Source: Tritrichomonas musculus
Lineage: Eukaryota > Parabasalia > Tritrichomonadida > Tritrichomonadidae
DNA: 64,000 nt
Assembly (NCBI GenBank): GCA_039105265.1
Contig: JAPFFF010000049.1
Span: 248,001-312,000, forward strand
Direction: 5' to 3'
The notes under the pieces are model-generated. The model saw nothing but the letters and a program-made list of their open reading frames with translations. It was not told the origin of the DNA and made no database searches. Of this stretch, positions 7,216-17,356 are shown one piece after another. The position numbers and the translations under genes were made by a program. How positions within the stretch are numbered: position 1 is the stretch's first letter; the number at the start of each line of letters is the position of its first letter.

Positions 7216-8442
7216 ATGACCGACAACAGGAAATCGTTCAAGATATTCGACAATGAGTACAATTCGCTGCTCAAGTACCCATTCAAATCCAAGATATCGA
7301 AATTGGACCCATCACAGTTCATCATCAACCCAGAAACTCATCATGAGCCATTCGTGAAGGACTTCAAATTGAAATCATGCAGTCCCTATTCAAAACCGGA
7401 TTTCTCATTGGAACCCGGATGCTGGGAAGTCGATTTGATGTTTGCGAATTACACCACAAGGGCTGATGGAACCGAGTCCGTGGTAGTCCATGAAACCATT
7501 TACCTCATCATGGTGAATGTCAACACACGGTATCTAATTGTGGAACCGCTTAAGAACAGACTAGCTGATACCATCAAGACTGCATACACCAAAATCATTC
7601 TTGAGAAATACGATGACTTCAAATTCAATACCATCAAATGCGATGGTGAGAATAACCTACTCAAAGTGCTTGATATACTTGGCCGCTACAATCCATCCAG
7701 AAGTAAATATAGAGGTACCAAAAATGTGTTGATTGACCGCAATGCAGTGATTGTCGATAAATCCAAACACAACAACGCTCACAAAATCGTTGATGCAACC
7801 ATCAGGACACTCCGTAATGCATTCGGTTTAGATAATCGTCGGATTGGAGACCCATACCTGATGCAACAGATGGTACACTTCTATAACAACACACCACATC
7901 GGTCTCTACGAATGCCCAATCCCAATTATCCAGGTGATGGAACCCAATATGACCCGTATCTAGCAAGGGTACCAAAGTGGATATACTACACACCCAATCA
8001 AATGCAGCACAACCCAGATTTGGAATGGAGATACATCAGGGATTGCCAACGGCGGCTACGTCGAGTCAAAAATAATATGCAACTGGGTGGACTACTGAGC
8101 TATCGCAAGGGTAATATCATATTGGTCCATTACGATACATCCAAAACTGAGAAGAAGCATGAGAAGCATAGGCGCATATTCAATGAGATTGCCGAATTCA
8201 TTAGATACCATAATGGGAACGTCGAATGCAAATTGCTGAAGCCATATCGTAGATTCCAGTTGAATGATGATAAGCAAGCAGGAACTGCGTTCTATGTACC
8301 GTATACCAAAACCACAACTGGTCGAACGCCTAAGTCTGATGATGAGCGAGCTACCGTAACTATCCCCATTATGTACACCCGATTCGTAGCACCCAATTAT
8401 GCATCGCTAGGTAAAGACTATAAGCAGTACTTTGCTATCTAA
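7216..8442 (+). CDS. Polinton integrase (retroviral rve-type)
   Basis: 408 residues; expected to join the element ends to host DNA, giving the 6-bp duplications seen here. The core opens with GCWEVDLMF near residue 70 (first catalytic Asp region) and a strand ETIYLIMVNVNTRYLIVEPL, followed by IKCDGENNLL near 137 (second Asp region) and HKIVDATIRTLRNAF near 195. The C-terminal part has a YRKGNIILVHYD strand suggestive of an SH3-like DNA-binding fold. The homolog is at 44273-45376. It is followed after 3 bases by the 8446 gene, in a junction reading TAATAAATG. Confidence 0.82.
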   Translation: MTDNRKSFKIFDNEYNSLLKYPFKSKISKLDPSQFIINPETHHEPFVKDFKLKSCSPYSKPDFSLEPGCWEVDLMFANYTTRADGTESVVVHETIYLIMVNVNTRYLIVEPLKNRLADTIKTAYTKIILEKYDDFKFNTIKCDGENNLLKVLDILGRYNPSRSKYRGTKNVLIDRNAVIVDKSKHNNAHKIVDATIRTLRNAFGLDNRRIGDPYLMQQMVHFYNNTPHRSLRMPNPNYPGDGTQYDPYLARVPKWIYYTPNQMQHNPDLEWRYIRDCQRRLRRVKNNMQLGGLLSYRKGNIILVHYDTSKTEKKHEKHRRIFNEIAEFIRYHNGNVECKLLKPYRRFQLNDDKQAGTAFYVPYTKTTTGRTPKSDDERATVTIPIMYTRFVAPNYASLGKDYKQYFAI

Positions 8443-8445
8443 TAA

Positions 8446-8778
8446 ATGCCAAAGCGCTATTTCCATACACAGACCACCGAGTTTAAGCTACCTGAGGACT
8501 TCATATATAGTCGCAATAAGAAGTACATCGTAGTGCAGTATGTGGGAGCTATCCTGAATAAGACCATCATCGGTGATTTGATGGTACACTCGGATATTGT
8601 AGAATTCGACCCATACTGTGACCACTTCATAATGCTAGCCAACAGACGGCAAACCAAGTATCGCAAATATGAGATGCTCAATAGGACCAAGCGGGATTTC
8701 AAAATATGGTTCACAGACCTGTATGGTAATGAGATAAAACCCGATGCATTCGTGCTATCATGCTTGCTAATCTATTGA
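8446..8778 (+). CDS. Conserved 110-aa protein downstream of integrase
   Basis: Starts 3 bases after the integrase stop (TAATAAATG). It is strongly conserved with 45380-45709: YFHTQ, LPEDFIYSRNKKYIVVQYVGAI, GDLMVHSDIV, FIMLANRRQTKYRKY, and the end AFVLSCLLIY. The strand-rich pattern fits a small single beta-sandwich protein, which could be a vertex (penton) or minor capsid protein, but I do not recognise the family. No promoter box of its own is seen, so it may be translated from the integrase transcript. Confidence 0.78.
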   Translation: MPKRYFHTQTTEFKLPEDFIYSRNKKYIVVQYVGAILNKTIIGDLMVHSDIVEFDPYCDHFIMLANRRQTKYRKYEMLNRTKRDFKIWFTDLYGNEIKPDAFVLSCLLIY

Positions 8779-8803
8779 CCACAGTATGGCCTATATAGGA
8801 GTT

Positions 8804-8811
8804 TATTTTTG
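8804..8811 (+). promoter_or_regulatory. TATTTTTG box before the 8817 gene
   Basis: TATTTTTG 5 bases before ATG 8817. Confidence 0.5.
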
Positions 8812-8816
8812 GGTAA

Positions 8817-9899
8817 ATGAGTAGACATTATGATCATGCGACTAATACTCTCACGATAGAACCCGGACAATATGATAATTTAAATAAAAACAATGCTATA
8901 GATCAAATAACTATTAGTCCAAATGGTCACACCATTTATATAATACCTCACGTGATAATACCACCACCATTTGTACGTAACTTCTTTGCTCGAAAAGAGC
9001 CTGATGAGGATGGCATTGGAATTAAGTCTATAAAATATTACTTCTGTTTGTCAAATTCGTATGATGCGGATTATATCTGGACTTGGGAAAACTCATTCGA
9101 TAAAGATGTTGTTTATCTAGAGAAGTTCCCAGGGAAACGTCCAAAACGACTAACTGATAATATGAATATATGTTTGCCAGTTAAATTCTTCGAGGTAAAC
9201 ATTGTTAATAAAGTTCGGCTAACAGTTGGGCGGAGTAGCGACGTAGGATTTTATATCCCATTATTGGCTGAAGAGAGTGACCAAATACCCACTGTGCATA
9301 TTGTTCAAAACACTCGTGTATATCACAGCCCTAATAAGTCCAGACAAAGTGAGAAGAATATTGAGTTTGCATTTGCCAAAAAACCCACAAATGCACCTCG
9401 TCCAAAACCCCTTCCACCACCACCAGGTGTAACGCCAATTACAACTGAACAACGTATTAATGATATACGCAAACAGCCCAAGGTTGATGGCAATGGTGTA
9501 TATCGTTCGACGGATATTCGGCCTGCAACTGCACCAATTACTCTAGCTAAGAAAAATGGTGATAAGCAGGAATATCGCGTAAAATATGAAACACAGTATG
9601 ACCTGGTTAGAAATATTCGAAATAGACTACAGCAAAGCAAGCTCGATTTCGAGGCCATAAGTAATCCAAGCATACAATCATCAGCTAGGGTTCTAACACC
9701 AAACAAGAGTCAAAACCGAATTGCTAGCAAACCGCGTGATAGAATACGTGATACTCCAACACCATCCAAATCCAATTCGGTATCATTTGGACCATCATTC
9801 AAAAACATCGGATTCCAGCCCAAGCCGGTAATTAAATTCAAAGGGTTTGGGTTCCAAGGTTTTAACAAAGATAATGATATGGGTGATATCCCCGATTAA
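8817..9899 (+). CDS. Putative minor virion protein with Pro-rich tail, 360 aa
   Basis: The N-terminal 160 residues are strand-rich (TLTIEPGQYDNL, GHTIYIIPHVIIPPPF, IKYYFCLSNS) and the rest is Pro, Lys, Arg and Ser rich and probably disordered, with a KPLPPPPGVTP run near residue 200. The positional homolog in Polinton 2 is 45713-47131, similar in layout but with a longer charged tail. Neighbours (integrase, 110-aa protein, large repeat protein) are the same in both elements. Possibly a vertex or fibre-anchoring protein; the family is not recognised. It ends 2 bases before the convergent large gene. Confidence 0.72.
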   Translation: MSRHYDHATNTLTIEPGQYDNLNKNNAIDQITISPNGHTIYIIPHVIIPPPFVRNFFARKEPDEDGIGIKSIKYYFCLSNSYDADYIWTWENSFDKDVVYLEKFPGKRPKRLTDNMNICLPVKFFEVNIVNKVRLTVGRSSDVGFYIPLLAEESDQIPTVHIVQNTRVYHSPNKSRQSEKNIEFAFAKKPTNAPRPKPLPPPPGVTPITTEQRINDIRKQPKVDGNGVYRSTDIRPATAPITLAKKNGDKQEYRVKYETQYDLVRNIRNRLQQSKLDFEAISNPSIQSSARVLTPNKSQNRIASKPRDRIRDTPTPSKSNSVSFGPSFKNIGFQPKPVIKFKGFGFQGFNKDNDMGDIPD

Positions 9900-9901
9900 A
9901 T

Positions 9902-12900
9902 TCATTCTTCTGCTTCTTCTAATTGCTCAAAGTCGTCTATGAAGTATTGTTTTACAGCATTTTTACGAGCCACTTCAGCTGATTGAGCTTTAGTATCTTT
10001 GTATTCAGCATATCCCCTATTCTTATAAACATCTGTATCAAGGAATCGGATGAGATTATTTTTGTACTTATCTCGATTATACTTCAAACGTTTCTTGTCT
10101 CCATAAACAGCAGTATTATATAACATTTGCAACAGCTCTCGTTGTTTTTGCTCTGCACTACTAGGGTCTACCCTCATACCTTGTATGAATACAATATGAG
10201 CGAGTGTATTCAGGATGACTTTGAAACGTTCAGTCCAGTTTTCCTCATTAATCGCTGATTCATTAGTAGTGAAATTAATATGTGTACGAATGACTTTCTG
10301 AGTATCATCTTGAAGTTTTCCACCAACGTCTACATTATATTTCCCGGAATTGACCTTCTTATAAAGGAGCCAATCTGGATAAGCTATCTTCTGACCCTTA
10401 CTAGCTTCAATGGAACGTAGAGCTGGTTGATCATATAGCGTAGCAAACACTGCATTAGCACTACTGAGATAATCTGTTAATTTCCTGAGTGGACCAACAG
10501 GCTTATACAAGGTATTCCAAAAGAAATTCCATATATGGGAGAACACAGATGCCCAATATGAATTTGGTGTTAATCGTTTACTTATTCTGGGTTTAGGTAA
10601 TCCAACCTTTGAATAAGTATCCATCAGGTCATTCATTGCCTTCTTTGCCTCCAGCTCATACTCACCAGTTTCCCAATTAACCTTATCAAGCGATTTCTGG
10701 AACATATTAGCCAACCACTCATTAAATGGGTTCTCTTTACGAGCTTTCTTTGATGGGTGTGATGCAGCCCAAGCCTTCTTATATGGTGATGCTTGAACGA
10801 GTTGATATCCATTTATAATGACTGGACTACCACGTTTATCAACAAGGACAATATCATCAACCTGGTCTCCATTAAGATCAGTAATGGAATTGCCTAATGG
10901 GTCTGAGGCGTTTGTTGGTAGTAATCTGTATAAAGGTATTCCATCAGCATCGAGATGATTCTTGCAGTATTCATGTGCAGTATCTCTTCGAGCTGCATCT
11001 GGAATATATTTAATTCGATAGTTCCCATTAATGATTAAGTCGAGGAAGTCACGTTTGTATTTAGATGTGTCATGAACCTTTGATAAATTGTGTATTTTAA
11101 ACTTACCCATCGCATCAGATACTTGTTCATAACCTTTACCTTTTCGGATTCCCGTGGTTCCACGTCTTTTGGCTTGGTATTCGGCTGCTAATTGTGAAGC
11201 GTCAAATGGGTTTTCTTGAGTTAGATCTTCTATGAATGTTGATGTTCTATCATCATGTCCCCAATCACTAATATCTTCAACTTCTGGTGTCGCGAGTCTA
11301 TTTAAATTGCTACGTGTATCAGATCCTATAAAGGATGGTGCTTCTGACATAGTTTCTTTAGGTGAAGAAAAAATGTTATTATTTGTATACTCGATTTCAG
11401 GGGATATATTTGTCATCGCTTGAGATATCAATTGGGATGTCGCTTTGAATTCCGCTTCCTCCTCTTCCTCCTCGATATGTGGTTCCTCAGGGGGTTCCGC
11501 TTTGGACTTCGATTGGGGTGCTATCTCAGGGATATCCGCTAATGGGATCTCCGAGGGTTCCTCGATAGGGACTTCGCTTGGATCTCCAGGGGGTTCTACG
11601 ATAGGGACTTCGCTTGGATCTCCTTGGGGTATCGGTTGGGGTTTCAAATATTTATTCGGATTTCTGAAATACATTGAAGCGCTCTGCTTAAGGAGGTTCT
11701 TCAAACTTGTAACTGACCTAGTATCATTTAAGTGGGTTCGTGCATAAGCTTTCCTCATATTATCGATTGCATTTACTATCGCATCGACGTACAATTCTGG
11801 ATTATTGATGACATGTGTCATATTAGTGATCCAATCATCTGACACTCCGCATTCACTAGATAAATACTCAAGAAGCTTACGGTGTTGGACGTCAATACTA
11901 TCACCCTCTTTGATGGGTTCCGCTTTGGGTTCCGGTCCTGGGATGTCCGCCAATGGCTTTGCTTTGGGCGGTACTTTGGGTTCCGCTTTGGGCTTCGACT
12001 GGGGTTCCGGTCCTGGGATGTCCGCCAATGGCTTTGCTTTGGGCGGTACTTTGGGTTCCGCTTTGGGCTTCGACTGGGGTTCCGATCCTGGGATGTCCGC
12101 CAATGGCTTTGCTTTGGGCTTTGCTTTGGACTTCGCTTGAGGCTTCGCTTTGGACTTCGACTGGGGCTTCGACTGGGACTTCGACTGGGACTTCGACTGG
12201 GGTTCCGATCCTGGGATGTCCGCCAATGGCTTTGCTTTGGGCTTTGCTTTGGACTTCGCTTGAGGCTTCGCTTTGGACTTCGACTGGGGCTTCGGTTGGG
12301 GTTCCAAATATTTACGCAAGTCTCTGAAGAAAGTATCGACAATAGGTTTAAGTCTTGCTTTAATTTTTTCACGATCACGTTTCTTATCGTCGTATGTATT
12401 CCAAATATCTATCATGCTACGCACTTCATTTACTAACTCCTCATTATACGCATCTGGATTAGTGATGACATGTTTCATATTAGTGATGTCTTCATCTGGT
12501 ATTTTGAAATATACACGTATAAATGTATAAAACTTAATGAATTCGCGGTTCGGGCCAGATTCGGGTTCAGGAATATTCCATAATGATTTCGCTTGGGGTT
12601 CCGATCCTGGGATATCCCCTAATGGTTCCTGTTGGGGTTTCGCTTGGGGTTCCGATCCTGGGATATCCCCTAATGGTTCCTGTTGGGGTTTCGCTTGGGG
12701 TTCCGATCCTGGGATATCCCCTAATGGTTCCTGTTGGGGTTTCGCTTGGGGTTCCGATCCTGGGATATCCCCTAATGGTTCCTGTTGGGGTTTCGCTTGG
12801 GGTTCCGATCCTGGGATATCCCCTAATGGTTCCTGTTGGGGTTTCGCTTGGGGTTCCGATCCTGGGATATCCCCTAATGGTTCCTGTTGGGGTGGTACTT

Positions 12901-14359
12901 TGGGTTTCAAATATTTTTGCAGATTATAACTCGCGAAGAAACCGGAAAAACTACCCAGATTCAGATCATCGAGTAAACCGAGCATATGAGGTACTATTGT
13001 ACGCATCGGTTCGTGATCATAGAACACTTTTCTCAAGTTTCGGAGGAAATTTAGTATCTCATCATTATACATATCTGGATTATTGATGACATGTACCATA
13101 TTAGTGATGTATTCATCTGATATATTGTAGTCATGTAAAGCCATAAGAAGCTCACGATATGTGGGGTCCTTGGCTTTACCAACGATATTTATAAGCTCTT
13201 GGGGTTGCAGATAAAAATCCGAATCTGTGAAGAACTCGTAGGCGAGAGTACCAAGCCGACTCTTCAAACGTTTAACCTGATTAGGATCATTAAAGTTGGT
13301 AATAGACTCCCAAGCACTTTTCAGATCATTGAGTATACGTAATCCTTCTGCTTTGTAAGCATATGAATTTTCGATACCCCATTTCAACTTTTGGATTTCT
13401 TCATCTGACGCTTTGCGTTTACTAGATAAAAACTCAAGGATCTTACGGTATGTCGGGTGTTGATCTCTAGTAACAATCGCTTGGGTCCATAAATATGAAT
13501 ATGGATCTTTGAAGTAAGTCGTGACATAATTCATAAGACTTTGCTTCAAACGATCAACCTGATTAGGATTATTAAAGTCGGTAGACTCCCAAGCGCGTTT
13601 CATCTCATCGATTGCATTTACTATCTCTGGTACGTATACTTCTATATTAGTGAGGACTTGTATAATATTATTCACGACTTCATCTGATATACCACATTCA
13701 CTATATAAAAACTTAATGACCTCACGGGTTGCGTGATCCTGGATCTTATAATAAGCAAGAGTTCTAATCGGCTGAGGTGCCATATATGGTTCAATATCTT
13801 TGTATATGTGGATATACTGCTTAATCTTTTCCTTCACAATTTTTTCGTGAGCATCATCTGATTTATAATAGTAGTATTTATCCCAAGCTTCAAACATCTC
13901 CTTGATTACCTGTTTTATCTCATCACCGTACATGTCTGGCATCTCGATGACGTGCTTCATAGCCTGGAAGATCTCTGTCATAGCAGGGGTGCCAAGAAAT
14001 GTACTAGGGCGGCCAAAATCTGATGCGCTGAATTCAGTAGATAAAAACTTAATGAACTCCTCGGTTGAGTGATCTGGGATTTTATACTGTGGGTCAATCA
14101 AATATTGGTTCAGATCTCTTAACTTGGCGGCAGTACCATTAACAACACTATTTAAAGGTGGTTTACCATTTCTAGATGAATCGTACATGGCTTTCAGATC
14201 ATCGAGTATTTCTTTGGCCTCTTCATTGAACAATCTTGGATTATCGATGACATACAATATATTATAGATGAGCCCATTTGGTACTTCACGTAAATTTAAA
14301 TAAATAAGAAGCTCACGGGTTACGCGATCCTGGACTTCCTTACTAATACGGCTAAGCAT
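9902..14359 (-). CDS. Giant repeat protein, 1485 aa, with conserved C-terminal domain
   Basis: The N-terminal two thirds consist of about seven or eight helical units of roughly 90 residues with the pattern SDE-x-I-x-N-x-x-HVI-x-NPD-x-Y, then an Ala-Trp stretch and a YF-x-DP-x-x-YL-x-PQ end, separated by Pro/Lys-rich linkers that include a perfect 51-base tandem repeat. The C-terminal 450 residues are shared with 47128-49731 and contain DLNGDQVDDIVLVDKRG near residue 1160, which resembles a calcium-binding FG-GAP or dockerin-type loop, followed by NGYQLVQASPYKKAW and ISKRLTPNSYWASVFSHIW. The Polinton 2 homolog has about one helical unit, so this copy has expanded. Probably a large structural protein. 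Divergent from the fibre-like gene with 18 bases between them. Confidence 0.8.
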   Translation of the reverse strand: MLSRISKEVQDRVTRELLIYLNLREVPNGLIYNILYVIDNPRLFNEEAKEILDDLKAMYDSSRNGKPPLNSVVNGTAAKLRDLNQYLIDPQYKIPDHSTEEFIKFLSTEFSASDFGRPSTFLGTPAMTEIFQAMKHVIEMPDMYGDEIKQVIKEMFEAWDKYYYYKSDDAHEKIVKEKIKQYIHIYKDIEPYMAPQPIRTLAYYKIQDHATREVIKFLYSECGISDEVVNNIIQVLTNIEVYVPEIVNAIDEMKRAWESTDFNNPNQVDRLKQSLMNYVTTYFKDPYSYLWTQAIVTRDQHPTYRKILEFLSSKRKASDEEIQKLKWGIENSYAYKAEGLRILNDLKSAWESITNFNDPNQVKRLKSRLGTLAYEFFTDSDFYLQPQELINIVGKAKDPTYRELLMALHDYNISDEYITNMVHVINNPDMYNDEILNFLRNLRKVFYDHEPMRTIVPHMLGLLDDLNLGSFSGFFASYNLQKYLKPKVPPQQEPLGDIPGSEPQAKPQQEPLGDIPGSEPQAKPQQEPLGDIPGSEPQAKPQQEPLGDIPGSEPQAKPQQEPLGDIPGSEPQAKPQQEPLGDIPGSEPQAKSLWNIPEPESGPNREFIKFYTFIRVYFKIPDEDITNMKHVITNPDAYNEELVNEVRSMIDIWNTYDDKKRDREKIKARLKPIVDTFFRDLRKYLEPQPKPQSKSKAKPQAKSKAKPKAKPLADIPGSEPQSKSQSKSQSKPQSKSKAKPQAKSKAKPKAKPLADIPGSEPQSKPKAEPKVPPKAKPLADIPGPEPQSKPKAEPKVPPKAKPLADIPGPEPKAEPIKEGDSIDVQHRKLLEYLSSECGVSDDWITNMTHVINNPELYVDAIVNAIDNMRKAYARTHLNDTRSVTSLKNLLKQSASMYFRNPNKYLKPQPIPQGDPSEVPIVEPPGDPSEVPIEEPSEIPLADIPEIAPQSKSKAEPPEEPHIEEEEEEAEFKATSQLISQAMTNISPEIEYTNNNIFSSPKETMSEAPSFIGSDTRSNLNRLATPEVEDISDWGHDDRTSTFIEDLTQENPFDASQLAAEYQAKRRGTTGIRKGKGYEQVSDAMGKFKIHNLSKVHDTSKYKRDFLDLIINGNYRIKYIPDAARRDTAHEYCKNHLDADGIPLYRLLPTNASDPLGNSITDLNGDQVDDIVLVDKRGSPVIINGYQLVQASPYKKAWAASHPSKKARKENPFNEWLANMFQKSLDKVNWETGEYELEAKKAMNDLMDTYSKVGLPKPRISKRLTPNSYWASVFSHIWNFFWNTLYKPVGPLRKLTDYLSSANAVFATLYDQPALRSIEASKGQKIAYPDWLLYKKVNSGKYNVDVGGKLQDDTQKVIRTHINFTTNESAINEENWTERFKVILNTLAHIVFIQGMRVDPSSAEQKQRELLQMLYNTAVYGDKKRLKYNRDKYKNNLIRFLDTDVYKNRGYAEYKDTKAQSAEVARKNAVKQYFIDDFEQLEEAEE
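11924..12306. repeat. Imperfect Pro/Lys/Ser linker repeats in the giant gene
   Basis: Interleaved direct repeats encode units such as KAKPLADIPGSEPQ and QSKSQSK on the minus strand. Open frames on other strands across this stretch are a side effect of the repeats. Confidence 0.8.
12588..12893. repeat. 51-bp tandem repeat, six units
   Basis: Six units of 51 bases starting at 12588, 12639, 12690, 12741, 12792 and 12843, apparently identical. On the minus strand each encodes 17 residues of the type PQQEPLGDIPGSEPQAK. Identity between units points to recent expansion. Confidence 0.93.
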
Positions 14360-14377
14360 ACCTTTATTTTATATTAA
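14360..14377. promoter_or_regulatory. 18-bp bidirectional promoter between giant gene and fibre gene
   Basis: Two ATGs face away from each other across 18 AT-rich bases. The equivalent gap in Polinton 2 (49732-49745) is 14 bases and is also nearly all A/T. The tight divergent pair is conserved, so the proteins may be co-expressed. Confidence 0.5.
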
Positions 14378-17266
14378 ATGTTCAGTATAGAACAGAGTGG
14401 ATTTTCTATAAAAGCGTCCACTATTGACGAGTTACTAATAGAGTACATCAAAAAGTATGCATGCATGTGCCATAATGGGTCCAATGGGTCCAATGGCTCG
14501 AATATAACTGGTCCCAACCAGGAGCAGATCAAGGAACTCATTACGAGTACAGTTGGTGAGCATCTCGAAAAATATGCTTTAGCCAAGGACCTTGAGTCAT
14601 ATGCTTTGCAAACGCAGCTATTCGACTATGTGAAAACCGAGGATTTCAATACGGAGATGCTGAAGTACGCATCTAGTGAAGATGTGGATAGTGCCATTGG
14701 GGAATTACGTGATTACATCGCCAAAAACTGTGCGCTATCTACTGAAATACCTGAGGTCCCTGAGAACATCGTTACGAGTGATTCATTGAGTACAGCTTTG
14801 GAACCATATGCGAAGCTTGCGAACTTAAGTGAGTACGCGAAGACTCAGGACTTGCCAGATATGACCGAGTACGCGAAGCTTGCGAACTTAAGTGAGTATG
14901 TGAAGACCCAGGACCTCCCTGAGATACCCACAGTTCTCAAAAATAGTGAGTTGCAATTGAACATAAGAGATCAATTACCAGACGAAATGTTTCAGAAATT
15001 GATGGCTGAAGATGTTAAACCATTATCAGCTCAAGCATCAATGTGTTTAACAAGTATGGCGGCTAATGAAGGTCTTCAAGCGGCTTTGGATTCTTGTGCC
15101 AGAGAATATGTTCCAAAAGATGACCTCCCAGCGATTATTGATCAAGTGAAAGGCTATATCCCAGAGATTATCGAGGGGCAAACAACTATTCAATTCACAA
15201 TCGCCAATAATACAATTCTTGATTTGGATTACGACCCATATCATGTACTGATTGAGCAATATGGGTTGGATATTGTATCATCAGACAGTTACTATACGGC
15301 CCATTATGTTCACGCAGACTATTCGTACAATGACGATGATGATAATCTACCCTCTCAGATACTGCGCATGGAAGGAAGTGATTCTAGTCTTTGGTATCTG
15401 TATAACTCCCATGAGTTAATCAATCCAGGAACTGGTGATACACCGGAAATACTGTCATGTTCAATTACCAAAACTGTCGAACCAACCGACAAAAACGCTT
15501 ATTCGGCGAGATACGTGTCGAACACTTATGCTCTCAAAGCGGATATCCCAGAACCAGTTGACTTGACACCATATTATACTAGTGCCCAGGCTGATGAGAA
15601 GTTCGTCGATGAAGATGAGCTCGCATATTAATTAGATAAGTATGAGACCAAGGATGTGGCTGATGGGAAGTACGCGAAGTTTGCGAACTTAAGTGAGTAT
15701 GCATTGAAAACGGATATCCCTGAGATCCCCACAGATTTGGTTAATGAATCTGCACTGAGTACCGCACTATATGGTACTGAATTGAGTATTGAATATCCGA
15801 ATCCAGTTCGTGATTATATATTTGTAAAACCATACTTACCAGAAACCGATATACATGTGATATTTGATGTTAATTGGGGTTCTAACACAGATTACATTAA
15901 CAATATACAACACTTTGATTTGATATTCAAGCCTTATGAAAAATATAAGAGAGGATATAGAATGGTGTTAGATAATGGATCGTATATTGTATGGTATGAT
16001 CGTGGTGAATTTATGGTGTATAATTCAAGTGGTAATACTCAATGGTTAATGAATGTCATTAAAGCTCAAATCGAATCACCATTTGTAAAAACTGAGAGTA
16101 TTACTAATGAAGGTTCCCAACAAATCACAATTCAATGTACACAGAATGATCGTGGTTGTGTAGTTCCTGATGATGATGTAAGGAAAGTATTCACTACCGA
16201 AACTATTATCGTCAAATTCAAACGAAATGCTGATGATGCATCATATGAAGAAGCTGAATACGGATACCGTTTATTTAAGAGTTTGAATATGATTTACAAA
16301 TCAACCAGTGGTGCATTAATAAATATTAATTATAATACCCATATTATCTCATTGAGAGCTGAGGACGATACACTGACCAATATATATGATGCATCTATCA
16401 CATTAATCCGCCACCGACATGTGAACAATGATATGATTACTTCGGTGAAATATGTGACTGATAACTTTGCATTGAAGTCCGAATCTGATGAAAAATATGT
16501 TCCCAAAGAAGGTAATTCAACTATTGATGGGGCGTTGACAGCTAATTGTACAACTTCAAGTAATGTTTTATCTGTTTTCTCATCATATGATAATAAATGT
16601 GTTATTAAGTTTGGTGTATTAAATAGTGATAATTATGGAGTATTACGATATAGTAGAACTGATAATAGTGATAAATTTGTTACATTAGCAATAGGTGGTT
16701 ATAATTATATAACTTGTTAACATTTAAATAATGATCTTAATAATGTTGATAGAAATATTACTTTAATTTATAATACAATTATTGAAAAAGATTTAGTTGT
16801 AAAAGGTACAATTACATCCAATGGTTCAACTACCATCACCCACTACTCCCCAATCGAGTCATCGGTTAACACCATCACCGATTTCGTCATTGGAGCTCCA
16901 GTATATATGACCGGTAAGGTGTATCATCGTGAGGACTCGAAATGGATCCCTAGCACTGAAGCTGACACCACTGATTGCATATGTAGTGTGAAGACTACTG
17001 GTACCTGGAAGGAGTATGTTGGTATATGCGTCAGAATCGATGAAGCCAATGGTTGTATCACATTCGCCACTCATGGGGATTACATGGTTAAGGTTGAGGA
17101 CTCCTCATGCTATTCCATTGGGGATGAGGTATTCATCGATAACGCTGATAATAAACTGAAGATACTCACTGGTGAGACCGCGATAACCTCAAAAATAAAT
17201 CGTATGACAGTGGGTATCATAACTGGTATCATCAACGGATCCACATTAGCTGTGTTTAAGGCCTAA
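14378..17266 (+). pseudogene. Fibre-like attachment protein gene region (broken)
   Basis: The conserved N-terminal block (MFSIEQSGFSIK, IDELLIEYIKKY) is shared with 49746 in Polinton 2 and probably anchors to the particle. It is followed by Gly/Ser/Asn repeats and shaft-like repeats of the type YAKLANLSEYAKTQDLP. The distal part, from about 16840, encodes a well-conserved head domain (FVIGAPVYMTGKVY, CSVKTTGTWKEYVGIC, MTVGIITGII) nearly identical in layout to the end of the Polinton 2 gene. This order (anchor, repeat shaft, conserved head) matches viral or phage fibres. The region looks broken, with about two breaks. The palindrome pair at 17271-17345 separates it from the convergent polymerase gene. 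Confidence 0.7.
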
Positions 17267-17270
17267 TTCT

Positions 17271-17345
17271 GGGTGTGGTAGAATTCTACCAGACCCAATA
17301 TTTAGTGGTTATCTCCATGAAATCCGGGTCTGCGGGAAATCCCGT
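17271..17345. terminator. Palindrome copy 2 plus inverted arm between convergent genes
   Basis: 17271-17296 repeats the core TGGTAGAATTCTACCA. 17307-17330 is the exact reverse complement of 7132-7155, and a CGGGA...TCCCG hairpin follows. The CAGACCC and GGGTCTG arms can also pair with each other across about 30 bases. The block fills the 90-base gap between the fibre end (17266) and the polymerase end (17357), a good place for transcript 3' ends on both strands. Terminator function is inferred. Confidence 0.55.
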
Positions 17346-17356
17346 TGACCCCATAT

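Noticed and set aside
11818-12436. Arg/Ser/Pro-rich and Trp/Gly-rich frames on both strands
   Set aside because: Alternative frames of the linker repeats inside the giant gene, with no homologs in the other elements.
12588-12893. CRISPR array
   Set aside because: The repeats are contiguous 51-base units without spacers and lie in a coding frame of a eukaryotic element.
12583-13086. Long plus-strand frame of repeated residues over the giant gene
   Set aside because: It is the antisense reading of the 51-base repeat array; a repeat length divisible by three keeps several frames open. The minus-strand gene has a conserved domain and a homolog.
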